Shown in pieces: positions 17,221 through 31,400 of a stretch of DNA of 64,000 nucleotides. Positions within the stretch are counted from its first letter, which is position 1; each line of letters opens with the position of its first letter. The notes under the pieces are model-generated. The model did not search any database. It saw only the letters and a program-made list of their open reading frames with translations, and was not told where the DNA came from. Origin of the DNA: Scolanthus callimorphus (lineage: Eukaryota > Cnidaria > Anthozoa > Actiniaria > Edwardsiidae); contig CM066920.1 in assembly GCA_033964015.1 (NCBI GenBank), forward strand, positions 11,189,912 to 11,253,911, read 5' to 3'. The position numbers and the translations under genes are program-made.

Positions 17221-19252
17221 AGGGGATATAATATTTAGGATTATTGACTGTCATGATGAAGCTAAGCAAATGAATGCTGATATAGTGTGGATTTCAGATG
17301 AGTGTGGAAAAGTAAATACACATAGCCAGTCAGAAGTGAAACCCATTAAACAACAACCACCAGGGAAGAACTTGCATTTAGTCATGTTCTTAGAAAACAA
17401 GAGTCACATTGTTTCTTTTCTTCATATTCTGATTGGCTGGCTAAACAAAGATCAATACCTCAACCAATATAGGAACACATAGAAAATGCAAGTCTTGTTT
17501 ACTTTCTACTGTAATGTGAAACTCTGCTCTAAAGAAGTGACATCTACTGATAACATGTGAACAAAATATACAGGGGTTCCGGAACCCCCCTCTCCCGCAG
17601 CGGAACCCCCCTCGCCTCTGTTCTGGACCGACTTATTACAAAAATTCGGTAAATATTTAATAGACAACAAATAAAAGCTCCAATAAAATGTAGCAAAAGT
17701 CTTCAAACGCTAGTTTTTCCCGAGATCAATATTTTTGGCTGGGTTTCCTGTGGCGAGAACGCAAAAAACGTCCGATTTATGTGGAGTTTTTTATTTTTTG
17801 AATTTTGGAACCCCCCCTCTCATAAGTGCTGGCTACGCCCCTGATATATATTTTACATCACTCCAATTGTAGAGTAGCGTTTACATAACTAGTATCTCTT
17901 AGTGTGGGGATGCACTGATGGATGGTGAAATATATCCCATGGAAATAAAAAACATGATAGTTCCCTAATGTTGCAGGGCATGTGAGAGATTGGGCCTATG
18001 GTTTAACTTCTTGATGATCTGACCATCTGGAGATGTTGAAACAAGAGCAGCACCTGCTCATGGATGCAACTAGCTACAGCTCGTCTCCCACGTTAACAAT
18101 CAGTCAGGCGTTCTGTTTTGTTGATGGCATGAGAATTGTACTACTATGTGAGAAATACCTTGTTGTTGTTCAGTTTACTCCCTGAGTATTCCTTGTTCTA
18201 TTAACAACCGGTAATAAAAATCATGGAAAACTATCACAAACTGAACCCACTGAACCAGTGAATTCACTCAAAGCATAGTAGTTACCACTGTATGCATTGC
18301 TATGAGACCTCAGAATTTACTGTTGCGATTGGCGATTTTACGCAAGAAAATTTAATATCAATTTTCTTGAACAAAAAGTTAAACATTCTGGGCAAGGAAG
18401 CCAAAGGATAGCTTAAACCAATTTTGGTTCATTTTGCAATCAATGTTGACCCAGTGAAGCAGCCAAATCCAGCGTTTTGGTTTGATTGACAGCTAAAAAT
18501 CGCAACATTGAACTTTGATATTGAGCTCTAACCGGACACACATCCTCATTTTTAAGCTCGGGATGTTGTGTTTGAGATATACATCGAGCTATAACATGAG
18601 TATTAGAGTATTACTCATGATGCATTAAATGCAAACAAACAAAACAGATTTAGGCGCTCGAATGCCAGTGAACCTGGACAACCGTCAAAGTAATCAATGC
18701 AACGTGGACCCTCAAACGCTAAATAAAGGACAACATGTAAACTTGAAGAAAATACAAGTAGAAATAAATGTTGTTTGACTGTAATACGACAAAATCAGGG
18801 ATAGAATTATTATTAAGACTCAAGTCTTGTTAAGCACTGCTGCGAAACAAACCTTCAAATCGGGGAAAGTTCGAGTGCACAATGTCTTATGGTTTCCAAG
18901 TAGCTTGTATGAGCTCAGCAAGCTTCCTTATAGATAGAACAAGACAGAATAATGGAGATATTTTGGAACAATCAAAACAAATCGTGTAGTATGTAACTGA
19001 TAAGGCCTGGTTTCAAATTATGTCACAAGTTTTTCCGACTAGGGAAGGCTCGGGAGGAAGATCTTCACTCTGTATATGTGTATCGAGATTCTCGAACATG
19101 TTTCGAACTTTACAACAACAATAATTTCAAGTAGTCTCCTTTCATAGTTTAAAACAAATTATATGTCTAGATGAAGATAAAAATGCGTTTTCCTTGCTAC
19201 AAAATAGCCCATTTTCACCCTCCCCCGGCAAAGAGTTGTCTGCTAGGGGTGG
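17221..19252. other. Spacer between the divergent ASB13-like and TASOR-like genes
   Basis: Two repeat fragments are visible. At 17570-17840 a segment with GGGTTCCGGAACCCCCCTC ends in GGCTACGCCCCTG. At 18283-18550 there is a copy of the TACCACTGTATGCATTGC MITE (fuller copy at 53284-53918). The rest has no recognised feature. It presumably holds promoters for both genes. Confidence 0.5.
18283..18550. mobile_element. MITE with TACCACTGTATGCATTGC end, copy 1
   Basis: Begins TACCACTGTATGCATTGCTA and shares GTTGCGATTGGCGATTTTAC, AAGGAAGCCAAAGGATAGCT and TTTGATTGACAGCTAAAAAT with 53284-53918. The right terminal repeat is degenerate or missing here. Confidence 0.7.
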
Positions 19253-19293
19253 TGACGTCATGTCTTTCCCGCGCGGCCGTGGCTGATTTGCAT
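19253..19293 (+). promoter_or_regulatory. Candidate core promoter elements of the TASOR-like gene
   Basis: A perfect CRE palindrome TGACGTCA (19253-19260) and an octamer ATTTGCAT (19286-19293) sit about 120-160 bases upstream of the start codon in CpG-rich sequence (CCCGCGCGGCCGTGG). There is no TATA box at a fitting distance. Assignment rests on position and motif match only. Confidence 0.4.
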
Positions 19294-19411
19294 GAAGAAG
19301 ACCATGTGACAAGACGGTGGCGCTGCAAGTCGGCGGAGCGCTATGAAATCTTACGAAAACAGCTAAAAATATGAGCTGTTTATGCACTCAGACCTCTCCT
19401 AAACAGATAGA

Positions 19412-22400
19412 ATGCCGGCCGAAACGATGACAGCTAAAGAAGACGCAAAATTTGCGGATATATCGCCCCAAGAAGGCCCTGAATACGAGTTGAATTTTGA
19501 AGCTCGAGGGTCGGATCTTTCTGACGAAGACACGCCGTTGACTGCTCGTCTGAGCAGCTCACGAACGAAGGCCAAAAGATCAGGAAAGCGGGTCGTAGGA
19601 GACTTGACAAAGAATAAAAAAGCTGGATTCGTGATCCCTCGAAAGAAGAAGCAAGCGAAAGGTGGGTATAATTTAGGCCGTTCGTGCCTGATACGTGCTG
19701 TTTTGCCTTCGGCATCGTTCTCTGAACTCCGACGGACTAGTGTTGACGAACCTTGTTGACATGAGAGAAATCAAAGATGCAAACTCATCTACGGATTGTT
19801 TGGTCTAATGAGTACCTTATTACAATCCAATTTTAACTTTTTATCGGTAGAACTTCTTCAAAAACAGAGCTTGACGTCCCGGGAAGGCAAAGAATTGCTC
19901 CGAAATGTGCAGCAGTCTTTGCGAGAACCGGCCTCGTGGGCGTCGTTCAAACTTGACACTGTGGAATTTGTGCACAACGAGAGGTTATCGCGCGAGGTAA
20001 AAATGCCAAGAATTTACAGAGTTCTTGAATTTCCACTTTATTTCGCGACAAAGTGCTGTGGTGCGATGTTTGCTTTTTCCTCTTGATTGTAGTTCACAGA
20101 AAAGAAGCAAGCTATGCGACTTGAGACCAGAGTAGTTGATGACAAGTTGGCTTTTTTGTTTTCAACGTCGAGAGCCGAGGTAAATGAGCAAGCATTCTGT
20201 TCTTCAAAGCTGCACCTATCTTGTAGCAAGGAGAACCATTTTCTTTTATTTCTGGAGGCCTGAAGTCCAATTTCCCCTAATTTGTGAAAGAATATAAAAA
20301 ATCGCGTCTTCATGATAAGTGGCACTTTCTCAGAGGTGGAGGAAGTAGGGTTGAGGAATTCCCTATCCATTATGCTGATGATAATGCCTATCAGTGGTCA
20401 TAAATGGTAATGACTTGTGTTCAATTTGGATAATTATTGGGGAGAATACCTTGTTTAGAAAGAAGATGAATGATGAAAAGAGGACAGACTCCTGATCCAA
20501 ACAAGATTCCTAAGAAAAAGATGTATCGAAGACAAATGGTTGTTGTGAAGGAAAGGAATAGAGAAGTGTCCGAAATAAAGTTACGATCAATGCCAGGAAT
20601 GAAAGGGTGAATTAGATAAAGATAAGCATATCAGAAAACAAGGACTTTTGTTATGAACTATTCAAAACATGGTATTGTTCACAAGATTAACAAAATGCAT
20701 AGTTGAAATCACAAACTGTCACTGGAAAGACGAAAATCAAGGACAGGTGTTGCTGCCCTTCGTGTGAATAACATTGTAACCATTATGAAAGAGTCAGAGC
20801 TTGAAATCAAGGAATTACGTATGGAAAACTCAGACCTTGAAAGATGCAGTGACACGGAAATGTGTGACTCAACACAAGACATACCAGTATGGGTGTATTT
20901 GCCTAAAAACAACAGTAAAATATGCATGAAATGAAGGAGGATGTATGGTGTACCAGACAATGGAAAAGAATGAAACCCCCTACAGAGGGATAATACCTTA
21001 AAGAACAGAGCTGTAACTGGGATACAAATGCTGGAGGTCATCTGTAGGAAGGCATGGTCAAGAGATGCTAACAAACCTCACAAGGGAATACAAAAGGTTA
21101 AGCTACTTTAATGTGATGGTCACCCTGACAAATCCAAGAAAACCTCTAAGAATGGTACAGACTTGAAAGCCTCAGAGCATAATTTGGAAACAATGACAAC
21201 ATAATGTGGAACAGTGAAGTGGGGCATCTACTGGTATATAGACTAAAGTGAATCACCATGTTACTCAGCAAAGTTATATCCCCAAGTGAACCATCATTGT
21301 GATGCTTAGCAAAGTTAATCTTCATAATCAAGGGAGCCTGACCACAAGAGACAGCTCTTTGCCACAGCGAAGGAGCACTGTCAGTTATTACTTGAGGCAT
21401 CTTGGGCCATATCAGATTTAAAGAGCACAACATTTACTGGGATTTAACCTTCTGTCGAAGGAGGTTTATATATAAAAATATTCAATGGTCTATAAACAGC
21501 TTTCTTGTACAATGTTGGGCAGGATCTTCCACCATGGTACTTAGCTTTTCATGGTGTACTGGAACCCACTGGTGATCTTCTGTCTACTAATAGTTGTGTT
21601 AGAGGTACCATGCTTTATGCCAGTGAGTGCTGGACCCCTAGGAAGATGGATATGGCAAGATTGGAGAGAAATGTGTGGACTATGCTGAGTTGGATGTGTG
21701 GTCTCAAACCCAATGACCATTTGCACAATGCTTGAGATTGTCAACCTCAAGACTGCCATCTATTGTACATGGCTGTGGTAGTTTGGCTATGTGGAGAGGG
21801 CATCATGCTAGATAACTGCTGTCAGAAACTTTGAGGTTGGCTGTAGAAGAAGGCGAAGGCCAAGAAAGGCATGGTTTGAAGTGGTCACCAGTAACAGGCC
21901 TCATGGCAGAAAATACAAGGATCAGAAGGTGCATGGAAGAGGGATGTGAAAACTCATGCAACATCATACCAGCCTCAGTGGACATTAATGACAGAAATGG
22001 ATAGTGAGTATGACTCCATCACTGTTAGCTACCTCTCGTTTGACAGTAACATGAGTGAACTCTCAGCCATCTACTTTTTGAAAGCCTTGATGATGTTAGT
22101 GCCACATGGTGCAGCTATGATGGGGCCACCATTCTGTCAAAGTAGTGTTACCCACAAAGTCCACCAGGTAGTGTAGCCAATGAAGTGGTACAAGTGACCT
22201 TGGAACAGAAGTGACATTGCTCCTAAAATCTTGGATTTGAAAAAATGGCGTCGGATTCTATTCTCCTACTAAAGATCACACACCCACTAATAATAAATCA
22301 CCATTGAGTAAGAAAGTATGAAACTTGCAGTCCTCACAGAGATGGTTAAAGCGATGAGTTCATTTGAATTGCACAAGCCTGGTGGGAACTTATAGCTTGA

Positions 22401-25400
22401 GGTCCAATGGAGTGGGGCTTGTCTGCCAGAGATGCTCTTGATAGAGACACTTGGAACGTAGGCTGAAGGCCCTTGCAACGTCTGTCATATCCAGGTGTCA
22501 ACTACACTGAACCAGATAGTGAATGTGTGTGAGGCAGACACAGATGGTGGCATTGATTACAATGGTGAACATGAGAACTTGAAATTCCACTATTTTATTT
22601 CAGCCATCATGGGTGTTTATCTAAATATAGAAAGCACATGAAAAACAGCCATTAGCTTCAATCGCTAAATGCTTCATCAAGCAGTGTCAGTAGATCAATT
22701 GCTGCAAGTAGATGTTGCTGATTACTGTTTAGCTTCTCTGGATAGAATGCTGCCTCTGGCAAAAGTGATCTTCACTTCCTTCTTGGTTAGTGCTGCTACT
22801 AGGAAAAGCAGACTTGGAACCTCACCTATACTAGGATTGTAACATTTTATCAACTCCCCTTTGTGTTGTAAAATGATAATGAGTTCAGCCGCTATGTGCT
22901 TTGATTGTTTGGTGGGTTACATTGATGCCAAACTAAAGCTGCTGTACCAGTTCAGCAAAAATGGAAATAAACCCAGTTGAGATTTCAAATGTCATTTGGC
23001 ATTTGCACAGCCCCTGTTATCTTTCTAAACATCTGAGTAGCATTTGATATATGGGAGGAAAATAAGGCAGGCCAAGAGATGTGTAGAATGATTCCAAGGG
23101 GCCTACTCTGAGATCAATCACTCAGAGATCAATCAGGGCCAGGCTCTGTCTCCTGGAGTTTTTTCTGGAACTTGTTTGTCAATGAAAAATGACTTCCCCA
23201 TGAACCACACAGTAACAAGTTCTTTGAATGGAACAGCCCTATCTAATAGTAAGTCATCTAGGGGTCAGCGACTTCTATCTGGTCCCAGGCCTGCTGGTCA
23301 ACCATAGCCACGAGGTATTTGTGTGGTTGACCAGTGTTCTCTCAGACCAAACATTTTACTGCAGGTTCCAACAGAAGCACCATTGAAACAGGATTGCTCT
23401 GCCTCATTACATGGCGGCAGAGCATTGGATTCCTGTTTGTAATTGCCAACAGGCTTGGAGGGTACCCTAGAGGTACTCGTATGACCAGTAATGTTGCTAT
23501 GAGACATCGCACACTTTGCACAGCATATGTGTATAAGATCCATCAAGGCACATGCTACATGTTTCCCCATAACTGGATGGGCACCCCTATAGCAAGTAAT
23601 AAGATTGCAGGGATTTCAATTAGTCATGAAATGAGTGTTTCTTTAGTCACAACATCCTTTGAAGGAGCTCTTACATGAAGATTACAACTTAAATGATTCT
23701 AAGTTCATGATGCCTTTTGAAAATCCTTTTTTCAATGGGATTTCATGATATTGAGCTTTTAAATGGAAGGGTTTACAGCTAAAATCATTGCATCGCGACC
23801 CACGTTTTCAAAACAATTGGTTTGTTTTTGGCTTGGCTGTTCCGCCAGTCAATCTTAAGAGCCCATCAGATTCCTGCCCTGTTTCGTCTAGTGCAGTTGA
23901 CTGGCTTTCCATCGTGACGTCTGGTTTTATTTCAGAGGAAGCCAGTTGACTGCTCTAGGCGAAACAGGGCAATAATTTCATTGGCTCAGAAGTTTGATTG
24001 GCAGGAACAGCAAAGTCAAAAATCCAAAAATAATTTGATGTCTTTGAAAACGTGGGTGGCGATGCAACAGTTTTAGCTATAAAAGCTGAGACTGTGATTC
24101 TCCAGTGGCTTTATAAGAAAAATATGTTTTCAGAGGGGGAAGAAGATAAACTAGGTTTTGTATGTGCATCTTTTTCTAGGTAAAAGAAATAAGTAACAAG
24201 GGTCTAAAGACAGGAACCAGTAGCAACATCAGCTTGGGTGATCCTTCTATGGGTAATGTATTTTCCAGGAAGAGCAGATATCATAAGACTGTTTAAAGCA
24301 AAACGCTTAATTATACTGATTCTGACGATATCCGTAGTCTGAGGGAAATATGATGTGTTGAGCTTGTAAATAATACACAAAAGTAATGTTTTTTTTCAGG
24401 GATTTTTGTGCTATTAATGTGCTGAATAATAAAATCATTATCCTGCTCGATTTTCAGGACTCTCGTCGGCTAAGTATCAGACGATATTCTGCGCAATCTC
24501 GCAGGATAATGTTTAATTACTCAACTGTCATGTGAACACCTCTGTATGAAAGCAATATCTCTTGTGATTTTTTTTGTTCTCTTTCAATACTTTTCTTTGC
24601 TTTGGTATTCTGTTTCCACATATACTACTTCATTAATATTATATTTCAGGTGTTTATGTTTGTCGTTATGCTGACATTATTCAAAGAAGGCCTTTGATAG
24701 AAGGAGATAGTGGATACCTGATTATTTGTAAAATTTGCAAGGTAATTAATCATCAAGTTCCCAGCCAGCTACACATTTTTTCTCTTCCAGGACTAAACAA
24801 GACTAGCAATATAGTCTAAAGTCCATAGAGGGGTACACAAGCACCACCTGGAACTATGATCGAAACATACATTTTAGAATCCTTAGATGTCTAGAAACTG
24901 GTTTTGGGTGTTAACAGCTTGAAAATGTGTCCCACAGATGCCTTTGTTATTCAATGAGGCAGTTTTATAGAGTGTAGCACTGTTCAGAAAGGCTCTTCAG
25001 AGTCATAACCTATACTTTTACATTCTTAGGAATAATCTGATCACATATGTACAAATTATGTAAGGGTTAGAGAATGGACGCGAGTGTTCTATGGGATATA
25101 GACCACTAATGAACAAAATCTGCGAGCGCGATTTTTGTTCATTAGTGGTCTATTTCCCATAGGACACAAGCGTCCATTCTCTAACTTTTTTAGAACATGA
25201 CCAATGCCACGAAGAAAGTATTTTGAAAGTTTTTGTGCTAGTTGTCATTGACATATCAACATCATTACAGAGCATTGTTCAGAGCCATACTTCATCCAAG
25301 GCTTTTTACAATAGTAGTGTCAATCAAAGCCTTGTGTGTGTGAATGAAAAGATCTACCGACAAAGCGGTTTATTTTGAGTGCATGAATTGTTCTAATTAA

Positions 25401-28400
25401 TTTCCAAGTGTTTGTTTTGAGACGATAGCAGTTGAAACTGGCCATACTGGAGTTGCTGACAGGTTTCGTTCCCGAAGTCAGGTAAGAAATGAAAATATTC
25501 TATCGCAAGCATTTGTAATGGATTCCTCGACTCCTATGGCCCAAGGAAAAGGGAGAAACAGGAAAGCGTACATAAAATCTCGGTCTCGTTATCAGAATTC
25601 GTAAATCCGTAAAGTTCGGATCGAACACCGGAAATTGAACTTTACAGCGGAACATTTGGTAAAACATACTTTGAATTGACAATCTGTTTCTTCCCGGGGC
25701 TTTCTTTATGAGAATTGCAAGAGCGCTGATGTTCGAGGCTGGCAAAATTCGAAGTTTGTTTTAGCAATTTGAACTCAAATGTTCTTCAAATGCCTCAAGA
25801 CAGCCAAGAGTTGAGTGAATCAGACAATAAACTGATGCGAAAGGTGGAAGTTTTTCCCTTAATAATACAGTACGTTATACATGAAAAGGGAACATCAAAA
25901 TGCAAAATGTTCGTGGAGAAACTTTTAGGTATTTGCTATGCTTAACTACAGAACAAAAAGCTATGTTCTTAGGGGGCTCTCGCACGCTTGCTGGCCACTT
26001 CTCTGACAAGAAAATAGCTCAAATCGCAATCCAATTCCATCGTCTTGATAACTGGTCAAAACAACCTAGAATTGCATTTGTCCAGCACTTGAAAGACTTT
26101 TCTATAAATCTAGAGGATTATTTTGATTACTACGGGAAAAAATACATGTGTTTTTGCGGTTACTATTTTACTTAACTTAAGGTTCTTAATTTTTTGCCTA
26201 ATAAAACTTCGAATTCTTATAAACGTGGTTATTATAAACAAATTGCAATGTATATAATGTACTAATTTTGATTTGTTTATATTGTTATAGAAAGATGTTG
26301 GAGAAAGACTTGTAATAAAGGGCTATTTTGCAAAAGATGACAATGAAGTCAATGTTTTCCTTTATTTGTAGTGTTGGTTGTGTCAAGCGGCGAGGGAAGA
26401 ACAGGGTGTGGTTTGTACATAGTCATTAGTATTCATGCCCATAGTCATTAGTATTCTCTATGTTGCACCTTGGTTTTCTTTGTTCTTCTTCAGGAGAACA
26501 ATGAAAACGCAAGGTGCAACCAGAGAATATTAATGACTATGAGCATGAATACTAATGACTATGTACAAACCCCTAATTTCCCTATTGTTCAATGCCCTCG
26601 CCGCTTGACGCTTTAGTTTCTATGGGATATAGGGGACGCAAATGCCGGTTGCTGATTGGCTGAGTGGCATTGGTCATGTTCTAAATTGCTGTTACAGTCT
26701 TGTAACGTTATAGCCTGAGTTAACAGACGCCCACTCTAAATCAAACAATTTGAGTGAGATGTCTGAGTAATAGCTCAGACAGATGTAAGGTACTGGGTAG
26801 CGTGACACTGCACAGATCTTGGTAGTGATTCTGATTGGTTGGCGCGTTTTGCCTGTGTCGCATTTATTCAAGATAGCTTCGGCAGGAAGCAAAGCTGTAG
26901 TTGGGTTAATTTGAAACCTGTCAAAGAAGTGGTGTTATCTCTTGCAAGCATTTTTAAGTTGAGAATTTATATGAAGACAGTTGCAGCACTGCACAAACAT
27001 GTTTGTTGACCAACTTTGCCACTCAAGCTTGGCATTAGCATTAGAAAGCCCCCCCCTGCACATCCACCCATCCCTCTGCTAATAGTTTTCATTTAATTTC
27101 ATTTTGTGCTTTGCTATGGTGTTTTTAGGGTAAGGTGAAACCTGTGGGTGAGAGGTCTGCCGGAAGTAAAGAACTGCTTGAACCAACCCCTAACTATGAT
27201 TGTCATGTTTCCAAGTCTCTCATAATCTACCTCCAAATTCAGCCTGTTATGTTCTGTATGACTCATCTCAGGTAAGCTCTTAAAATAGCAGGGCTAAAAG
27301 CATATGAATAGACCTCTACCAAGGGTAAATCAACTGAGCAGAGGGCAAACAAATGTTTTAGTTGCCTTGTAGTCTTTTATTCTTTTGCATTTGCCTTTGT
27401 AAAACATCAGTGTCAGGAAAGTATATTTTAGTTGGGTGACTAGGGACCTCAATTAGATTGATTGATATCAACCATTGAATGATAGTATCAACCAATTTGA
27501 GTAATACTCTTTTCTTGCAGTATTATTTCTTTGAGTTTGATGAAGAAGGCTTACATGTTTCAAGGCCAAGACAAGTACTGCCATATGCTGTCCTGAGGTT
27601 AACTATGTCAAACCAGAGGATATTCATGCTGGTTTGGACAAGGTGGTAAGATCTCCATCTCCTAAGAAAGCTGCAGCGTCTAGAGGGACAGGAAAAAAGT
27701 CAAAATCTTCACCAAGAAAGAAACCTGGTATGCGAAGAAGGAGAGCCTTTGGTCTAAAAACATTACCATTCATTGGCTGATTGCATTTTTAAACCGCACT
27801 GGGGGTTGAGCACTACCCCTCCCCTGGCATTTCCACTCATGAATCAGACCTCCCCTTTCCCAGAATGTCACCTTTTTTACCACTCTTCAGTTGGAATTTC
27901 CAAGTGCCAGACACACCCCCTTCCGTGGAATTTCCGGTCCAAGACACCCTCCCCTGGAAAATTTTCCGTAAAAAAATTCCCTCTGGTGCAGGTTAAAAAT
28001 GCAATCAGCCAGTGGTGGCCCCTGAAATTCCAGCCTGGGTACCCTTAGTGTACTTATTTATGAATTGATCCTCTTCCATTATGGGGCAATTCCACATGAG
28101 AAATGAAAAATTCCATTTTTCTAAAAACAGCCAAGTTTGATTATAATTATGTGAGATAAATTGCATGATGTCTAAACTTCCAGGAAACAACAATGAGGGT
28201 TTTGCATTGCGACTCGGGGGGACTAATGGGGTAAAAAGGTTAACCTTTTTTGGAAGTGAAACTTATAGCAAGTCACATATCTTTGGATCTTTTAATAAAA
28301 TTTGTCAAAAGCAACAAAAAGGAAAGTTTTATAGAAAACTTGTTAGCTGACATGAAGTGGTTGTTGACATACAACCTTTGTTCACAGCTCATTCTTAACT

Positions 28401-31400
28401 TGGTGGGATTTGTTTTCTTATATTGGCTGATTATATTTTGAACCGCACCGGGGGGTTTGAAGACCTCCCTTAAAGACCCCCTCCCCTGGAATTTACTTTT
28501 TTTTTCTGGATACCCCTGGAAAATCTATTTTTGGATAAAATGTCCCTGGAAAATCACCTTTTTTACCCCTCCCCCTTGGAATTTGCAGTCTCCAGACATT
28601 TGCAGTCTCCCCTCCCCTGGAATTTCCAGAGTCCACTTCAGCGCCCCTGGAAAATTGTCAGTAGGTCCTCCTCCCCCCCCCCCCCCCCCCCCCCCCCCCC
28701 ATGTTTTTTACTTTACAAGCTATAATGAAGAGGAATGTTTTCATGATACTACTCCTCTTTTAAAAGATCATGGCAAACAAAAATATGGAAATAACTTTCG
28801 AAAGGCGTTTGTAATTTCTATGACAAATTGTTATGGACGCTACGAAAATGTTACGTTACAGATGTTACACATTACTGGAAATTTATTGAAACAACTTGTA
28901 TTTAGGCTTTAAGGATGGCAAACTACAACTCTTAGCAATGATTTCTTGCAAAGATGGAGGGTTGTCCAATACACTGACAAATTTATGCAAGGCATTGTCT
29001 AAAATAATGGAGTGCAATGGAGTGTATTATAGAACGAGGCAATACAATGGAGGAGAACAATACCATGCATAAATTGTCAGAGTATTGGACTAGTATGAGG
29101 GCTTGAGGGCAGGAATGATAAAACATGTTGTCTGGATGTAATGTCTGTAACAAAGAATTGCTCTATGTCAGATTATGTCAACCCATATTAACATTTCTCT
29201 CTTGTAGAGCAATCCAGTCTTGGAAACCTACTTGGAAATCAGCAGATTGTGTGGACGGGGGAACTAGTAAATAAAAAGAACACTGTGGCTGGCGTCAACC
29301 TTATTACTTATGCAAGGAAAAAACACAAGCTCCCATTTGACTTGTAAGTATAGTAACTATTAATTAGATACAGGAAGCTGCTTAAACAGAATATAATTAT
29401 TGCTAGCTTCCATAGGGATGCCAGTGAGGCAAGTCTTAGGCACTTGCCTATTCAGTAAAACTTTGGGCACCCAAACAATTTTTAGGTAAAATGATCGTTT
29501 TTTGCTTGGTGATAATTCAAAATAAAATGGGGAAAATATTTTAAATAAGAAAAATACATTTTCGTTGGTGATAACCAGCTTTTAGGAAAATTGTTTTGCT
29601 CTTGAAAAGATAAAATATGTTTTCCTTAAGCATTTGAATTCCCTGCATGTCTGGAGGGTATAACAATCAGAATTCATTATTTTTTCTTTAATCTAGCTTT
29701 GTAGTGTAGGAAGGGATTTCAAACTTGCAGTGCTTCTTTTAAGACGATGTGGCAAAAAATGTAAAAACTGATTCCGTTTCATATGCACTTTAAGAGAAGT
29801 GGGCATTGCCCCAGGGATAGTATGGCTAATGTTCCTTCAGTCAGCCTCTGGGACAACTTTATACAGGGCCCGTGGTTTGATGCGGGATTTTTTCTGAAAT
29901 TATGCGCGATTTTTTTCTGAAATTATGCGCTAAAAATACGAAATTATGCGCTAAAAATACGAAATTATGCGGGATTGCGCAATATTTTTTTCCTAGTGCT
30001 GTAACATATTTTGCTCTTTTCAACTGTTTTGTTACATGAATATAGCTGCTATTTGACTTCAACAACTCTTGTTTGTTTATAAAATGCTTTGTGATGAGTT
30101 CCAATTGCTACGCTTTACTAACGTAACGCTACGTTTCTTTCAGGTAGACATATGTTTTCACTTTGTAATAAAGCTTTTCACTTTCTTACAAAATAGCGTT
30201 ACCTTTCTCCATACCACAAGGATCGTAACAACGCACTCCTATTAAGAAATGAACTGAACGGTCACGAGAGCTACACGCACACTATCAGAGCTATCGTTAC
30301 TATCTCTCATGATAACAAAAAATCGTCGCACTTGTTTGCCGTCGTTCTGTGAGTAATGCTCAAAATTACCCCCCTTCGCGAGAGCGATCTGCAATCGTCG
30401 GAAGTAGCCACGTTTCTGTCGTGTAAATGATACATGAAAAAGCGTTATGTGATGTGATTATGATCAATGTTAACTGCATAAAGTCGACTGTGTTTATCGC
30501 GGTTAGCGTCCTCTCCTGCTTTTTTCTTTTTTGGGACAACTTTATACAGGGCCCGTGGTTTGATGCGGGATTTTTCTGAAATTATGCGCGATTTTTTCTG
30601 AAATTATGCGCTAAAAATACGAAATTATGCGCTAAAAATACGAAATTATGCGGGATTGCGCAATATTTTTTCCCTAGTGCTGTAACATATTTTGCTCTTT
30701 TCAACTGTTTGTTACATGAATATAGCTGCTATTTGACTTCAACAACTCTTGTTTGTTTATAAAATGCTTTGTGATGAGTTCCAATTGCTACGCTTTACTA
30801 ACGTAACGCTACGTTTCTTCAGGTAGACATATGTTTTCACTTTGTAATAAAAGCTTTTCACTTTCTTACAAAATAGCGTTATCTTTTTCCATACCACAAG
30901 GATCGTAACAACGCACTCCTATTAAGAAATGAACTGAACGGTCACGAGAGCTACACGCACACTATCAGAGCTATCGTTACTATCTCTCATGATAACAAAA
31001 AATCGTCGCACTTGTTTGCCGTCGTTCTGTGAGTAATGCTCAAAATTACCCCCCTCCGCGAGAGCGATCTGCAATCGTCGGAAGTAGCCACGTTTCTGTC
31101 GTGTAAATGATCCATGAAAAAGCGTAATGTGATGTGATTATGATCAATGTTAACTGCATAAAGTCGACTGTGTTTATCGCGGTTAGCGTCCTCTCCTGCT
31201 TTTTTCTTTACTTTGCAAGACGCAAACGTGTTTATTCTTGTTGACATCAGTTCCCAGCGCGACGCGTTATAGAACGCTTTGTTATTTTCATTTCTGTCGA
31301 GTTGTTATGACGTTTTGAACAGATGATTTCAGAATAAATGTATCACTTTTGTGAGAAACACCAAGTAATGATACCTTTTTTAATGATTTTCACAAAATTT

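Noticed and set aside
25900..26175. 91-codon open frame in the intron before TASOR exon 6
   Set aside because: No recognised domain, no fitting splice phases and no promoter. Probably chance or an old element.
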